From Klebsormidium nitens (lineage: Eukaryota; Streptophyta; Klebsormidiophyceae; Klebsormidiales; Klebsormidiaceae): a stretch of 64,000 nucleotides of DNA. The stretch covers positions 335,015 to 399,014 of the forward strand of contig DF236967.1 in assembly GCA_000708835.1 (NCBI GenBank). Reading direction: 5' to 3'. Positions 19,937-33,000 of the stretch are shown here, piece after piece (within the stretch, counting starts at the first letter, position 1; the number at the start of each line of letters is the position of its first letter). The notes below the pieces were generated by a model. The model searched no databases and had not been told where the DNA came from. It was given only the letters and a program-made list of their open reading frames with translations. A program made the position numbers and the translations under genes.

Positions 19937-22757
19937 CTGCTGCGAGTGAAAGGATTCTTTTCAACCCCATTTCTATGTTGATTTGTCTTTCTTCCATTCT
20001 TTCATCCTGCCAACTTGAGCAGTAAGTGATTAGGGAGAGACTGAGGTTCTATTCTGAGTATATTTTCTCTGTAAAGAAAGTATACAAACGCCAGGAAATG
20101 ATTCCTACTTCGTGAAAGATCCAGTGCTTCTTTACAGAACGTGGATTGGGCACACAGCAGATTGGACGAAAGTAAAAGCCGTTCCAATGGTTGCTTAACA
20201 TCAACTTTTCAGGATGATTACCCAACCACTACAGCACTTGTGCTAGTTTGCGCAATACGTGTGCCGAAAATTTAGATGGGCTGCAAAGCGAAAAACGAGT
20301 TTGGACACGCAGACTCCTTGCCCTATGATGGGATCCAACAACGCATCTAGAAACTTTCACTAGGTTCGTGTTCAAAAATGCTCACAAATCACTTCGTCTC
20401 ATCGCACTTCTGTTGTATTTATGACAATCTGCCCACGTGTCAAATCTTCCCGTGTGCTCACTCACCGTACCCCCCGGACAGCGTATGCTCGGGTTGCCCC
20501 CCGGGATCGAATCCCTCGGATCGCGTTTATATGTCCCAGGTACAACCGGTACTCATTTCCAAGCACGAAAAACTGAAACACCAGAAGCCGCTTGAAATGG
20601 GGCCTCAGGCGGATAGGCAGATGGGTGCCCACTTCCGCGGCGGAAGAATATTGGCTGTTCGGACAGCACGTTTATACGGACGTCGCGACGTCCGCTTCCA
20701 AACGGAGGGGCTCAATCAAGGGCCTGGGGGAAAAAAGGCGAGACCATCGACAATTACGACAGATTCAGTCACAGCAGTTGTCAACTGATGCAACAGGAGG
20801 AGCGAGATACTGGCGCCAAAAGGACTAGAATCTTTCGTGAACCGAGACGCCACTCTAACACTGAAGGCTGCGAGGTCACCACTACGAAATCCACGTTGCA
20901 GCTCGGACCCAACGTTCGAGAAGACACGTCTCAAAGATTTCCGCTTGCGGCAGTGTGATAAGCTTAAATTCTGGCTATTCTTCCCATCCCACACGGAGGA
21001 AAAACAGGCGAAGTTTCACCATGTCAGAGAGATGAGCATCTTGTTTGCAGAAGAAGCTCAGTGTAATCTTTCGCTAGGCAAAGGGCGCATACTTAAAAGA
21101 AGCCGCGACATCCTGAGTTCTGGCAGAATCCTTGAAGTCCAAACCCTGAACTTGAAGCTTTGCACGTGCAGAAACCTCATCAAGAGATCGCTCCAGAGCA
21201 CTCTTATCTTTCTTCCAATTCCAAAGGAGTTTCGGTCCGTAACAGCCATGTCCTTCAAGTCTTCCAGGTTGACCGTAAGAAAGAGATTCCGGGAGGTCTC
21301 GGAACTGAACGCAGACAATATGCGGCAGCGTGACGAGAGGTCGCAATCTGGTATCCGCGTCAGCAAAAAGTAAGTACCCTTGAAATATTCCCGCCTCACC
21401 TTTGCTCATCAGCTGGTTTGCTGATTACATAGTGCGCCCTGGCTGTGGATATCCAGATCAGATACTGCTCACAATTCAAAATTGTGGCATTCTAATGGCT
21501 GCTGCCTTCTTTCCGCCAGGATGTCCCGGCAGTTTGTGCAGCACACTGTTTCACGCAGATTAATGCAGCTATCCAGAACGGACTCAGATTTTCGACGGAC
21601 GTGCGATTGCTGCTGTCACCACAGTAGTCTTGAAGCTCCTCGTTTCCCCGCCTTGCTTGCTCTCCCGTCGCGCAACAAGCGACCCCTAAGTTCAAGTCCA
21701 ACCTGGCTTTAGCAACGGCTTTGAACACTCATCGTAAGTCAAAACCGTGCGTTGCTAGGACGCACGGATGCAGCACATCATCTGCGGGGGATAATGCAAT
21801 TCGAGCATCCGCCAACGCAGGCTATGCTCGGTGACCATACGATTGCATCATGCACGGAACTTGCCGCCTGAACTAACCGGGGCAAACCAACCGAGCACTG
21901 AGCACGGACATACAACACGTCCAAACTGCTGTAGGCATAAAATTTACAATCATTAACGACTCAGAATTCTGACGGGCTCACTTCAGTGCCCGTTCCATTC
22001 GTGACGCGCATGCAGCGTCGCCTTCAGCGTCCGACCATGGCGACCCTCGTGTTAGATAACACGTACAGAATCATCTCTTTCTTAAGTCCAAAGCATGGGC
22101 TTAGCCCTAAGGCCCCATTAGTTTGACTGACTACCGCCAATCAGCCGGCGGGCCCTGCAACTACATTGAAACCTCCGCAAGTGGCCCAGCGTATGACGCG
22201 CCCAAGCCTTTGATAGATTGTTATGTGCGCAGTTTCGATAGGGTGCGAGGACCGTCGCTTGGCGGGCCAATATCCCACGCTGCACACTTTCCTTGTGCTA
22301 GTGTGTAGACCTATTTACGAGATCGACTTGCGAGTCGCGTGCCTACTATCGATTCGAGCAAGGTCTTCATGCTGTCATCACTGTAGTGGGCGTAGGATCA
22401 TTGTTCCGGGAGCATCACGGGGGCAGCAAGACTTGGTCGTGGGATAGACTTAATGAAGTGCCAGACAAAAGCTCTTGCGATCGAAGTTCGACGCTTCAAC
22501 GTTTGCGAAGTCCGTCTGACCGGCAGCCCCTTTGGACCTCCCCGATCTGACATCTGACATGTGTCAATCAGCCCTTCGCGCAAAGGTTTATTCTGACGTA
22601 ATGCAGTTTGCAAAACAACTGAGCTGTTGGCAGCTAGCTAAACGCTCTCTTCAGTTATTTTGGTCCTAAAGAGGGCGTCCTGTTTCTCGCCCTGCTCTAG
22701 TTTCTCTGCCGAGCTGGATCTCTCATGTGTCAGAGACTTCACTCAAAGAGACTTCCC
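19937..22757. other. Upstream of the DRM-type gene: probable unresolved 5' exons, otherwise unassigned
   Basis: The missing start of the methyltransferase gene should lie here on the minus strand. The segment 21074-21409 has open minus-strand frames and splice-like signals (for example an AAAG/GTGAGG donor near 21400) but no motif I can assign, and a competing 178-codon plus-strand ORF overlaps it. No tRNA, rRNA or transposon signature was seen. Confidence 0.35.
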
Positions 22758-23172
22758 TCAAAACATTCCCTTCAGGATTCTCACTTTGACGAAGCGGTGA
22801 ATGTAAGATAGGACGAAAGTGCAGACGATGGTGGCAAAGAGGACGATCCACAGTCCAATTGAATTCGCACAGAGAAAAGAGTCCACTGAACCCTTGATGC
22901 TGGTGTCTTCGAGGAACGTTAGAAGCTCGCTTTCCTGTTCTCGTTACTTCCCAATCCAGCTGCCGCAAGCACAGGCTTTCTTGCTGGGCCGACCTGCAAC
23001 TTGCATTTCTTCTGCCTCGGAACTTTGCCGACCGGGCACTAAATGAAGTCTGACTAAGCCGGCTCACAAGGGTCGTTGTCCTTTCACAGTCATCTTGCAA
23101 AAGATTTTGTCATAACCGTCAAGGCAAATGCCCCGGGAGTGCATGACTTGTATAAGCCCGATGGCGGGGCGT
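22758..23172 (-). CDS. C-terminal exons of an unidentified single-pass membrane protein (partial, tentative)
   Basis: I do not recognise the family. Two minus-strand pieces, 23068-23172 and 22758-22899, join across a strong GTGAGC donor and a CCAG acceptor with matching phase. The first ends in a Cys-containing stretch including GICLDGYDKIFCKMTVKG. The second encodes SFLCANSIG, a hydrophobic span of about 20 residues (LWIVLFATIVCTFVLSYI), a basic juxtamembrane HRFVKVRILK and a stop. That order suggests a lumenal or extracellular Cys-bearing domain followed by a transmembrane anchor and a very short cytosolic tail. Upstream exons could not be traced. A second frame over 23090-23350 also has regularly spaced cysteines, so the reading frame of the upstream part is not settled. 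It may be a gene remnant. Confidence 0.33.
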
Positions 23173-24094
23173 CTGCAGATGAAATGACAATGCAGTGTGA
23201 ATCGAAACGAAGCGCGCACTGAGCGTGCAATTTCGGCTTGCAATTCTGATGGGGAACGAGTGCTTTGGTGGTCACTGAACGATTTGATTGCGCACCAAGA
23301 GTCCTTATACCATCTGAAGAAATCGCACATATCCGACCATGTGTGGTCACTGGTTGATGTTTGAGCTTTGTATATGCATACCACCCTCAGAGCGTTCGTG
23401 AAATTTCAGGGGGGCCGTGATCTCTGAAGTAAAGTTGGTGATCATACTGGAGTACCGCGCAAATGATGGCAGATTCTCATTTCAAATGACTCTAGCATCA
23501 ACGTACGCGGGCCATACTAAAGCATAAAGGACAAGGTTTCAACCTTTTATTGCTAAGAATTGCATGATGCATGACAGCTAGAATCCATATAAGCAGCCTT
23601 AAGCTTGACGGAACAAACCATACCATGTCATGCTTTACAACTTAAATCTAAATTGTACGGTGGAAGTGGTAGGCGTTGGGCTTCAAGCATGAGCAGCGGA
23701 GAGAAGTGGGCCCGGCGGCTAGCACGATCATTCCGACCAGCGCTATGTCATCATATACAAGACTATAGAATGAATCAGACGTTCCTTGCGGTTTTGCATG
23801 TTGCTCGTGCAGCGATCGCAGCTATCCAACGCGTTGAACAAGTCGAACCTTGTACGCTCTTATACTCCAAGACTTTATCATCGAATGATTTCAAGAAAGG
23901 CTTATACAGACATGTTACAGGAGGCTTACGTTCGCCGTCCCATTGTATGAGCTTTGCAGCGGCTTCGTCTAAGTGCAAGCATATGAAGAGCCTATTCTGA
24001 CATTCTGACATTCATCCCTTGCCATTTGCTTTCGCATCGCGCTATTCCTTATTGTACAATCAGCACATCTTGCCCCGCAAAGTCTTGCGCTACG
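23173..24094. other. Unassigned stretch downstream of SABRE
   Basis: This holds the SABRE 3' UTR next to 24094 and possibly further exons of the membrane protein at 22758-23172. Frames at 23090-23350 are Cys-rich but unresolved. The plus-strand 131-codon ORF at 23605-24000 has no recognisable motif. Confidence 0.35.
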
Positions 24095-27000
24095 CTACCG
24101 CTCTTCAGCCCGTACGGAGCCGATCGTGCTCGTGGAGGGGCTGCTGTCCAGGGTGGACGACTCCTGGACGCCTGGGCTCCGTCCCCCGTCGTTGCGCGAC
24201 GTTGGAGACGTTTCCTCGTTAAAGGAGCCGCGCTTTGACTTGTTGCTGAACAGAGGGCTCGCTGCAAGGACAGGCAAGCAAAGTTAACTCCAACCCCCAC
24301 TCTGTCTCTCCTCTCGATGAGGAGGAGAGACTTATCTAACCATCATACAAGTCCAACACCCATCCTTGAACCCCGTAACGAGAGCTTCCTCAAGGAGGAC
24401 TGACTGCGGTCAGGCGGCCGCTTTGCACGAACGCAACTGAAGCAAAGGTCGCAACCTGCAGAAACCTTTACACGACCACAACCCGCAATCCTGCAGCGCT
24501 GCTACAAAGTAGCTTGAATCGCCTCGTGACCTCAATCCAAGCCCGCTCACTCTTCTTGCCGAGCGAGCGCCGCATGGAAGACTGCCGGAGGAGCGACTTG
24601 AGGCTCCGGGTGCCGGGGGTGAGCCCCGGGGACGGCTGCGAGCCGCCGTCACTGCCGCCGTCACTGGGCAGGTCATCGTCCACGGTGGACAGGCTGGAGG
24701 GGCTGCCGCGCTGCGACCGCCGCAGGACGGCCTTGGCCTTGCGCCGCTGGACGCCCAGATAAGTGCGTTCGAAGCGAGTCTTGAGGATCTCACGTGACGG
24801 GAGTCTTCGTAACAGTAAAACCAGAGTCACTCGGCGCCACAGTAGGGCCCTAGAATGGGAGCTTCGGAGCTTGAAGGGTGCTTCGTCGAGGAGGCGTTGT
24901 GCGCGCTGCTCAACCCGACCTGCTCAAGAGAATACAGTACGCCACCGATCGACCCCCTCACAGGAAGCGTCTGCAAGAAAGCAACCGTGAGATATTCATG
25001 TCAACTAAGGGCCTGTGGTTCTCCCCTCCTCACCTGCGCATTGAACAGGCCTTTGACCGACGAGACGAAGCCCTCGCTGGACCGCTGGCTGTGCTTGAAT
25101 CGTCTCCGCTCTCCGCCGGGCGCCGAGCTCCCTTCTAACAGCGCCGCCGGCCGGGCCCCCTGGTCGCTCGACTCGGACCCACTTTCGGTGTGAATCTCCC
25201 CCCCTCCCTGGCTCTGGCCCCGGAACTTTTTGCCCTGCACTCCGGCCACTGATTTGAGCACCCCCCAGATGATGTGCTTCTTGACCTTGTAGAAGAGGCG
25301 CCGCCAGTCGCCCGTGAAGTGCTCGCGCGAGAAGGTGTCCATGAGGAAGCGCTTCTCGGAGAAGGAGATGGGGGAGCCCTCGTACGTCGCCACCAGCTCC
25401 ACCTGAACAACGAGGGCGGGGAGAAGGTTGATGGAGAAAGGGATGAGTATTCAGGCTCGTGATCCCCTCCTTGCACTGATGGACGCGAGATGTGGTTCTA
25501 CCAGGCGATGGTTTGGGAGACGAGGATTTGAGCAGTATAGAGCCGCTTTCAGACAAGAATGCTTGCAAAACATTCAAAGATGTGGCTCATAAATGAACGA
25601 TGTCCTGCCAAAAGAAAGGGCGCAGCCTGCTTGTAAGCTATTCAGGAGCGGAAAGAGCAATGCTCAAGAAGTGATATACACGCTGCAAGTAATCACTTGA
25701 CTGGGGAAAGGTACAAGTATCGCGGAGGCCAACTCTCCATACGCGGGTGATAAGATCAAGCCAGGGCGCAGTGTAGAATGTAGAAGTCCTGGTAAACGAG
25801 AGTCAGTACACAGAAGCAGCTGAAATCCCAACATGCACGCACATCCCCCTTACCTGCGCGATCTTGATGAAGTGGATGACCAAGTCCTTGCTCTTGCTGA
25901 CCTCCTCCTCGTTCTGCCGCACCGCCTTAGCCCGCTGTTTTCGCCGCTTCTTCCCCGCTGGGGGTGTCTCGCTCGACCCGGACCCCTCGGCCCCCGCCGC
26001 CGCCAGAATCGCCGCCGCCTGAACTTGGAGCAAGCCCCCGACCTGCCCCAGACTCATCGCAGTCTGCGCCGTCATTGCCAACGGACCGCTGTAGCTCCCC
26101 GACCGCCCCGCCGACGTCGGCTGCGCAACGACCGCTTCCAGGAGCGCCGAGTCCGTCGACCCGAACTCGATCGCCGACGCCGTGCGCCGGTGCGCGGGCC
26201 CCCGGTGCGGCTCCCCGGAGCTGTACCCGCTGCTGCTCGCTTGCCGCGTGTGCGACACCCGCGAAACTTCCGCCATCAGCTCAGGGTCCATATCCACCGG
26301 GCTGGAGCTGAGCGGATTTGCCCCGGCCCAGGGGGCGGTTGGCCCCCCCGGGGAGGCGTTGAATCCAGTGCCGCCCGGCTTGGGGGAGTGCGGCGATTTG
26401 AGACTGTCCCCGCTGGACTGGCGCGAGAGGGACGGGTTCGGTGCCTCGACGGTGTTGCGGCGGCCACGGCGCGAGGCCGCGGCGGACCCGGAGGGCGGGA
26501 GCGCGGCGGTCTGGTAGTCTGCGCGGCGGAAGGGGTGGAGGTCGTCCTTGGGGAAGACGTATTCGAAGAGCATACGGTAGAGGGACTCGGTGAGGTGGAT
26601 GCGCAGCGGATGGATGTCCACCTGGGGAAGGGATAGTGTAAGGAAGGGTTGGATCTGAGGGGAAAGGGAGGGGGATAGTCAAATGTGGTGGAAGAACCAG
26701 CCCGCTTCAGAGGCAGTGTCGATGTAAAGTGGTGAGATAGACAAAGAAAATTGGTCGCGTCGCTGGGCATAGGGTTCATGGTCAGCTTTGAATTTGCAAC
26801 CGCTATGCAGCGTCAACTGAGGCGTCTTGCAGGGTTACTTTTTGAGGCTGGGCAGTACTGCCTTAAGGAGGCAGACAGGATGATAAGAACAAGCCTGCGT
26901 GAGCAGATTTTAACGATGCTCTCTTAGCATCTTCCTGACGATAAGTGCCCCAGCTCGCTTGTTGCCAACACTTGCACCAACCACCCTGACAACACACCTT

Positions 27001-30000
27001 GAGATCCACAGTCACTCCTCCTTGTAAAGGGCGCAGAGCGCCCAAACATGTGACGACTTTCAGATGGTCAACTCCTTTGATAACGACAGATTAGTTGAAG
27101 CATCGCAGGGTTGTGACTTCCAAGCTTTCTGAAGGTACCTGGAAATGGAGTATGGGCACGACGCCGTTGGGCTCCGGCGCGCCCTGCTTGGCCTCCACCT
27201 TGAGGATGCACGCCTTGGACCACTCAGGCGGGTTCCACGCGCCCAGAATCTCCTTGCACTTGGGGTGCGGCAAACAGTTGCGGATGGTCAGGTGCTTCAC
27301 CATGAAGCTGGCGAAGCCCACGTCATCGAAGTCGCGATCCAGGTCCAGGATCTGCAACGAACGGCATCCTTTTCATGAGAAACGGGACAAGAAACGACTT
27401 GGAGACACATGATATCTCAAGGGTAGCAGACAATCACCTTGGGAGAGCAAACACGCGCCGTCGAGTGATCACCTTTGTGGTTCCACCTTTGCGGATCCCT
27501 CTTCAGGGTGCAAGCAGCCCAACTGACCAGTAACACGAGGGATGGCCGTCATCACACTCAACACGAGCGCCGCAAATAGACTGGACGCTGGTGACATAAG
27601 TGGCAGATGCCAGATAATTCACAGAGCAGATGGACTGCTCGGTTGCCAATGAAACAAGATTCTGCTTCATGAACATCGTATGGCCGAGCTACGTGATGCG
27701 CGCGCACCATGTTGTTGATCTCTGCCTCGGCGAAGGGCTCCCCGTCGGCGAGCATGGTCCACATGCCCTTGTCGATGATCCAGCTGATGCGCAGCGCGGA
27801 CGACGGGTGCTTCAGCTGCTGCTGGTGCTTGGCGGCCGCTGCCTTGAGGATGCTGCGCAGGCTCTTGCGTGCGGCCGCCTTGGCCTCGCGCTTCGCGGCC
27901 AGGCCCAGCTCGAGCCGACGGATCTGCAAAACGAGCGAAGTGTACCCGTCAGAAGAGTTTTAAGGGCGACTATAAACATAGGGAGCTGCGTAATGGTCTC
28001 CTTAACGTCCGACTGGGCAAAAATACCCATAAAGCCATTTTAGGGAGGTGCGTAATGATCCGGTTGACATTAAAATGGACAACCAAATGACGTTTGAAAA
28101 TTTGGGCTGGGAACAAACACTCCTTGTTCATATCCGCTGAAGCATACTACCTTGCTGGACCAACCAGCCTTATCCGCGGACATTAAATGGTGCCGCTATC
28201 TGAGGGAATGCGCCTTCTTCACAAAGGAGACTTACCAGAGCGTATCTTGCTGCAGTGACCATCCAGAGCTTGAGATCGTTGTCAATGGTTCCCTTGAGAC
28301 CGCCATTGAAAGCGGCCTGCCCGTCGTCGGTGCCTTGCAGTCGCATCCGGTGGAGGTCCTGCACGGTAAAAAGTTCAAAAGGCTTTACAGCCGACCCCTC
28401 CACCGCTATGATCACGTAAGTGGTTCCCTAACGCCTGTCAAGAGCCCAGTCTTGGGGCCAGATTGAGGCTTCAGCTGACGCGTTGATTTCTCGCTCGTGG
28501 GGTTTCCTGCATGTTCCGTACCTCTTTGCTGGTCTGCCTTGCAAAGATACATGTTTCGGCAAACACGGCGAGACTAGATTGAAGCCTGGACTTTAAGATG
28601 CGGCACAAGGGCGGCGGCGGGATTCCGGCCCGGCAGTCCAACCTAGAGCCGTCACGTTAACAAGGATTGGACAACCTGGCACTGAACAGCATGGCCCCAA
28701 AATGGGCCCTTCTCCACAACGCTGTCGGCGCCCACCTGTGCCATTGCCTTGCACTCCCTCTCGAGCGCCTCAATCTCACTGCGCGCCAGCTCGACCTCCT
28801 CAATCCCCTCTGGCACCACCTCGTCCGCCTCCTCCTCTTGCTCCTGGTCATCATCCGTCGCAGAGGGGGCCCACCGGAGCGGAGGGTTGCGCGCCCTGGG
28901 CATGACGGAAAGAAGACTGTGCTTAGAGCCTTTTGAGTAAGGTTAGAGAATCCCTATTGGGCGGAGGCAAGAGATCGTTAGACTAAGAATCAAGCGTCCC
29001 TGATGGGCGGAGGCCAAAAGACGTTGACTATCAATCCAGGTTGCGGATTGAGGGGCTGCAAATTTGAAGGGAATAAGCTCGGGTTGTAAAGGAGGGACCT
29101 TGACAGACAAGATAAAGCTTGGCAGAAGCAACCCGAGGTAGAATCTGGAAGAAGAGGGGGGTCTGGAAATAGCAGATGACAAACTTCAAGCCGCCTCCCT
29201 CTTAATGCGGGCCAGGCATCGGGCGAATATAAGATCATCTCTTCGTGTTTGCAGCCGGCGCATACCTGGGGAGGCGCGCGAGCAGTAGGCTGGTGATGAC
29301 GTCCATCAGAATGGAGAACTGCCGGCTGGTCATGCTGGCGCTGATGTCAGGCGACGTGAAGTGGAAGTGCTTCAGCGGCTTCATGCGCGCGTCTTTGCCC
29401 TTGCCGTCGCCCTGGCCCCCACGGTGCCGCGTGTACTGGAAGACCATGGTGCACGGTGTGAAAACGCGCTCCAGCAGCACCCCGGGCTGTCTCGCGTTTG
29501 CCTGCGCCCGCCCGTCGCGTGAAACCTGCGGAGAGGGAATGCTCGTCAGCAAGCGACCTTGGAATCGCCAGAAGTCGGAGAATCGACTTGAATTCGTTTC
29601 AGCTAAGTGTGCTTAGTCAGAAGCTGTGACGTACAGGTGGAAGGTTCTTCCAACCAGGAATCGCCAAGGTGTGACGTACAGGTGGAAGGTTCTTCCAACC
29701 AGGAATTGCCAAGGTAAGAGATACGGATGATTCGGTATACGGCCAGGTCTACGGAACTCCCTTGAAGAGCCGCTCTCGGGGAGACGAGCAGTGTCCCAGA
29801 AAAGCTTCGACGAGCCCTGGAACAGTCAGAAGATACCACAAAGAAGACCACTGGAACCCAATAATTGCCACCATAGGGAACTGTCAGAAGGGTCAATAAG
29901 CATGAAAGCTTACACGATTCACGCTCCAATAAGCAAGTTTCACGTCCAAAAAGAATCTTCCCCACCTTGGGCAGCCACTGGATGCCTGCGTTGAGGTCGA

Positions 30001-33000
30001 CGTCCGTGGGCGCCACGTGGGCCTGCACGTGCTCTAGCAAAATGCTGAGCTCGCGCTTCCGCCACGTGATGATCGGAAAACCTCCCGCCGACGGCAGTCC
30101 GCGCATCTCGGGAGCGCCCGCCAGCGCCTCCAGACCAATGACGACCGCCTCGTGGAAAGAGCGGGCGAGGACGCGGCCGCTGGCAGCGGCGAGCAGGAAA
30201 CGACCCTGGGAAGAAACAGAGTAGGAAGTTGAGGAAGAGAGGACGTTAAGTGGTGTTACAGCGGCGTTCGTACAGCACATGCTTGTGAGGCCGTGGGTTT
30301 TGTAATCAGCAGCTGCTTTTCAATGGGCGAATAAATGCTAAAAATACGCCCTGCATTGCTTTGCTGATCCTTGCAGGTATCACAGACTTTAACAACCGGG
30401 ACTCTTCATAATGCAGAACGATCCCAAGCGCAAAACTACCAAAAAGAGACAGCGCAAAGCGAGTTGCGTAGGTAGCCACGGCTCTCCTTACGCTTGCGTT
30501 GTCCGAGTGCAGGTTGAACTGCGGCTGCGTGACGTTGATCATGAACTTCAACTCCCCGTCCTCCTCCTCTGCCACCGCGCTCCTTACAGCCGCCTTCGTC
30601 GGAGCGTTCTGCGCCGCCCCGGCTGCCGCCGACCTCGTTGTATTGGCCTCCTTCTGCAGCTCCGGGTTCATCGGCTTGTCCCCCGGGTTCAGTTTCCAGC
30701 CCTCAGCGCCGGGAGCGCTTCCGGCTAGGCTTCCCACCACGCCGCCCACGACCTTTTCAGCAGGGGTTGGCGACACCGGGATCTCTAAAACGTTCTGCCG
30801 CCAGCGGAGGAGCCGTTGGTGCTCCTCCATCTTCTTGCGCTGGGCGTACTGTTTGGAGGGGGAGGGCTTCGGGGACGAGAAGCCGCGCGCCATGTCGTGC
30901 ACCCAGGACCAGACGGCGTCGCGGTTGGGCAGCGTCCAGAGCAGCTTCAGGCCGTGGAGGGAGACGCGCAGGCAGTTGTCGGCCAGCAGCACCGCCACGC
31001 CTTCTTCCTCCTCGCTGCCTGTATTCACAAGCAAAGATGAACAGTGAGTTTTTGCTACGAAGAGTCAAAAGGAGCGGCGTCCTTACGTCCGAGAAGACGA
31101 CATGAAGCAACCCTGTATTTGCAGGTTGAGCAGAAAGCAGGCCTTCAAGAACCGGGAGGCAGTCGAAAGCCTAGGTCAGAGGCGAAGCGTTCTTGAGGAC
31201 CGCTTTCGATCGGTCTCCAATACTTGGAAAATGTTCCTCGAGCTGATTGTTCTGCATCCACGCAAACTTGTTACCAACAAAGAATAGCAAACTCTCAACA
31301 GCGCCCCTACCTGAGACGCCGCTTCCATAGTCGCTGTCGCTCGCCGCACTCAGCCCGCTCATGCTGAACATCGTCATGCCCACACGCGGGCCGATGCGCC
31401 ACGTGGCCAGCCGCCGGTTGTCCGCCTTGGGGGACTGCTTGCGCAGCGAGAAGCAGTCGGTGCTCAGAAGAAACCCCTTGTCGTCACCGTACGAAACGGA
31501 GCGGGCCGACCCGGGGTCTTCGGAGATGGAGGCCTCGCCACGGTACGTTTCGGGGAGGTCCATCAGCTGCCGCAGCTTGTCGAACCGGCGCTGGCTCTCG
31601 TCAGACTCGCGCGCCTTCGATTCGGAGTCGAGGAAGACGCGAAGCGTGCGGGCGTCGAAGGCCTGCCAAGGGACGGGCAAATGCATTCTCAAGGCGGCGT
31701 GACAGCAGTTCAAGCCCCAACGCAAGGAACAGAGCAGACCTCTCAGGAGAAAGATGCTCGGAAAACTTTTGGGGCAAAAGAAAAGACTCGTATTTTGGTT
31801 TGTAAGCAGTATAGAGATTTGAAGCCCTCGTGTAAGGCCGACCAATTAGTGTCCAAGAAGCATGTAGTCGATCCTGACTGCAAGGTTCATTTATGGCAAC
31901 GCTGTGACCAGCGCTTAACTGCCTAAGACCGCCCAGGTCCAGCAAAGCGAACATAAGAAAGGCTTTCTGACCTGGTACACCACGAGGAGGTCCCCCCGCG
32001 GCAGGCTCCCCCGATAGTCGACCCCCAGGATGGAGGCGGTCTGCTCGTCGATGGGCGCCCGGTACCAGCAGCAGTCGTACTTGAGGTGCTGCATCTGGAA
32101 AGTCAGCCCCTCCGCGGGGTCGTTCTCACCGATAGACACGTGCTTCATACAGCACGGCGTCGAGTCGATCTGGGATGAAAAAGAGCTCCGGTTTAGCCTA
32201 TGACTGGAGAGGAAGCTTGGGGGCAATGATGCTCGCGAAACAAGGTCGAGGAATTTGCAAAAACCACAGCACTCAAATTCAGGTGACAGCTGCACCCTAA
32301 GCGGAGTAGCAGCTAGTCCGGACAGATTGAAGCTGCGTTTTCAACAGACAAGTCTGGCAGCCCAAGGATACACAGAGATCCAGAAAAACAAGCTTGCAAT
32401 TGCTGCCTCACCTTGAGCATGAGCTCCGTGAGCACCTTGTCCAGCCCCAGGTTCCCCGACCGCTTGCCCCTTGGAACGCCGAACCGCGGGCACCGCGCAA
32501 ATGAGCGCAGCTTCATGGGCGGGTAGTACCACAGCGACCACCACTTGCGGACGAAAAGAAAGTCCGGCGCGCCAAGAGCGATCGTCGGCACCGTCGGGAA
32601 GTCCTCGCTCGCGGCCGACGACGCGTTCGAGCGGCGCCGCGTGAGCTGCTGCGCGGAGACGCTCTGGGATCGCGCAAGCCGCGACTGCGGGAGCGTGCCC
32701 TCGCTGTTGGAATGCACCCGCGCCCACGTGGCTTCGAAGTTGCGCGGGCCCTCGGGCACGTCGGCCGTGTTTCTCCGCGGGCGGGTTTCCGGGCTGCTCG
32801 GGTTTGGAACGTGCGCCGTTGGGGCCTCGCGGAACTTCATCTCAATGCCGAGCCGCAGCGACGTGGACCGAAACGGGTCGTTCAGCGTTTGCCGGAGCGT
32901 GCCCTCCCAAGGCATCGCGTGCAGGTAGTGCATCTGGGGTTGCCCCGAGGGGCAGTCCCAACCGAGAGTAAAGTCCACCCAATACACCGGGCTCTGTAGC

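Noticed and set aside
20490-20530. GGGATCGAATCCC, which resembles a tRNA T-loop box
   Set aside because: No matching A box, acceptor stem or anticodon arm could be placed around it on either strand.
20837-21373. 178-codon plus-strand ORF
   Set aside because: No recognisable domain, and minus-strand frames over the same bases look equally open. Coding status cannot be decided from sequence.
25833-26636. 267-codon plus-strand ORF
   Set aside because: Antisense shadow of SABRE exon 25854-26621, whose minus-strand reading matches the family.
29625-29714. 45-bp duplication as a duplicated exon
   Set aside because: The SABRE exons on both sides join in phase without it, and neither copy is needed for the family sequence.
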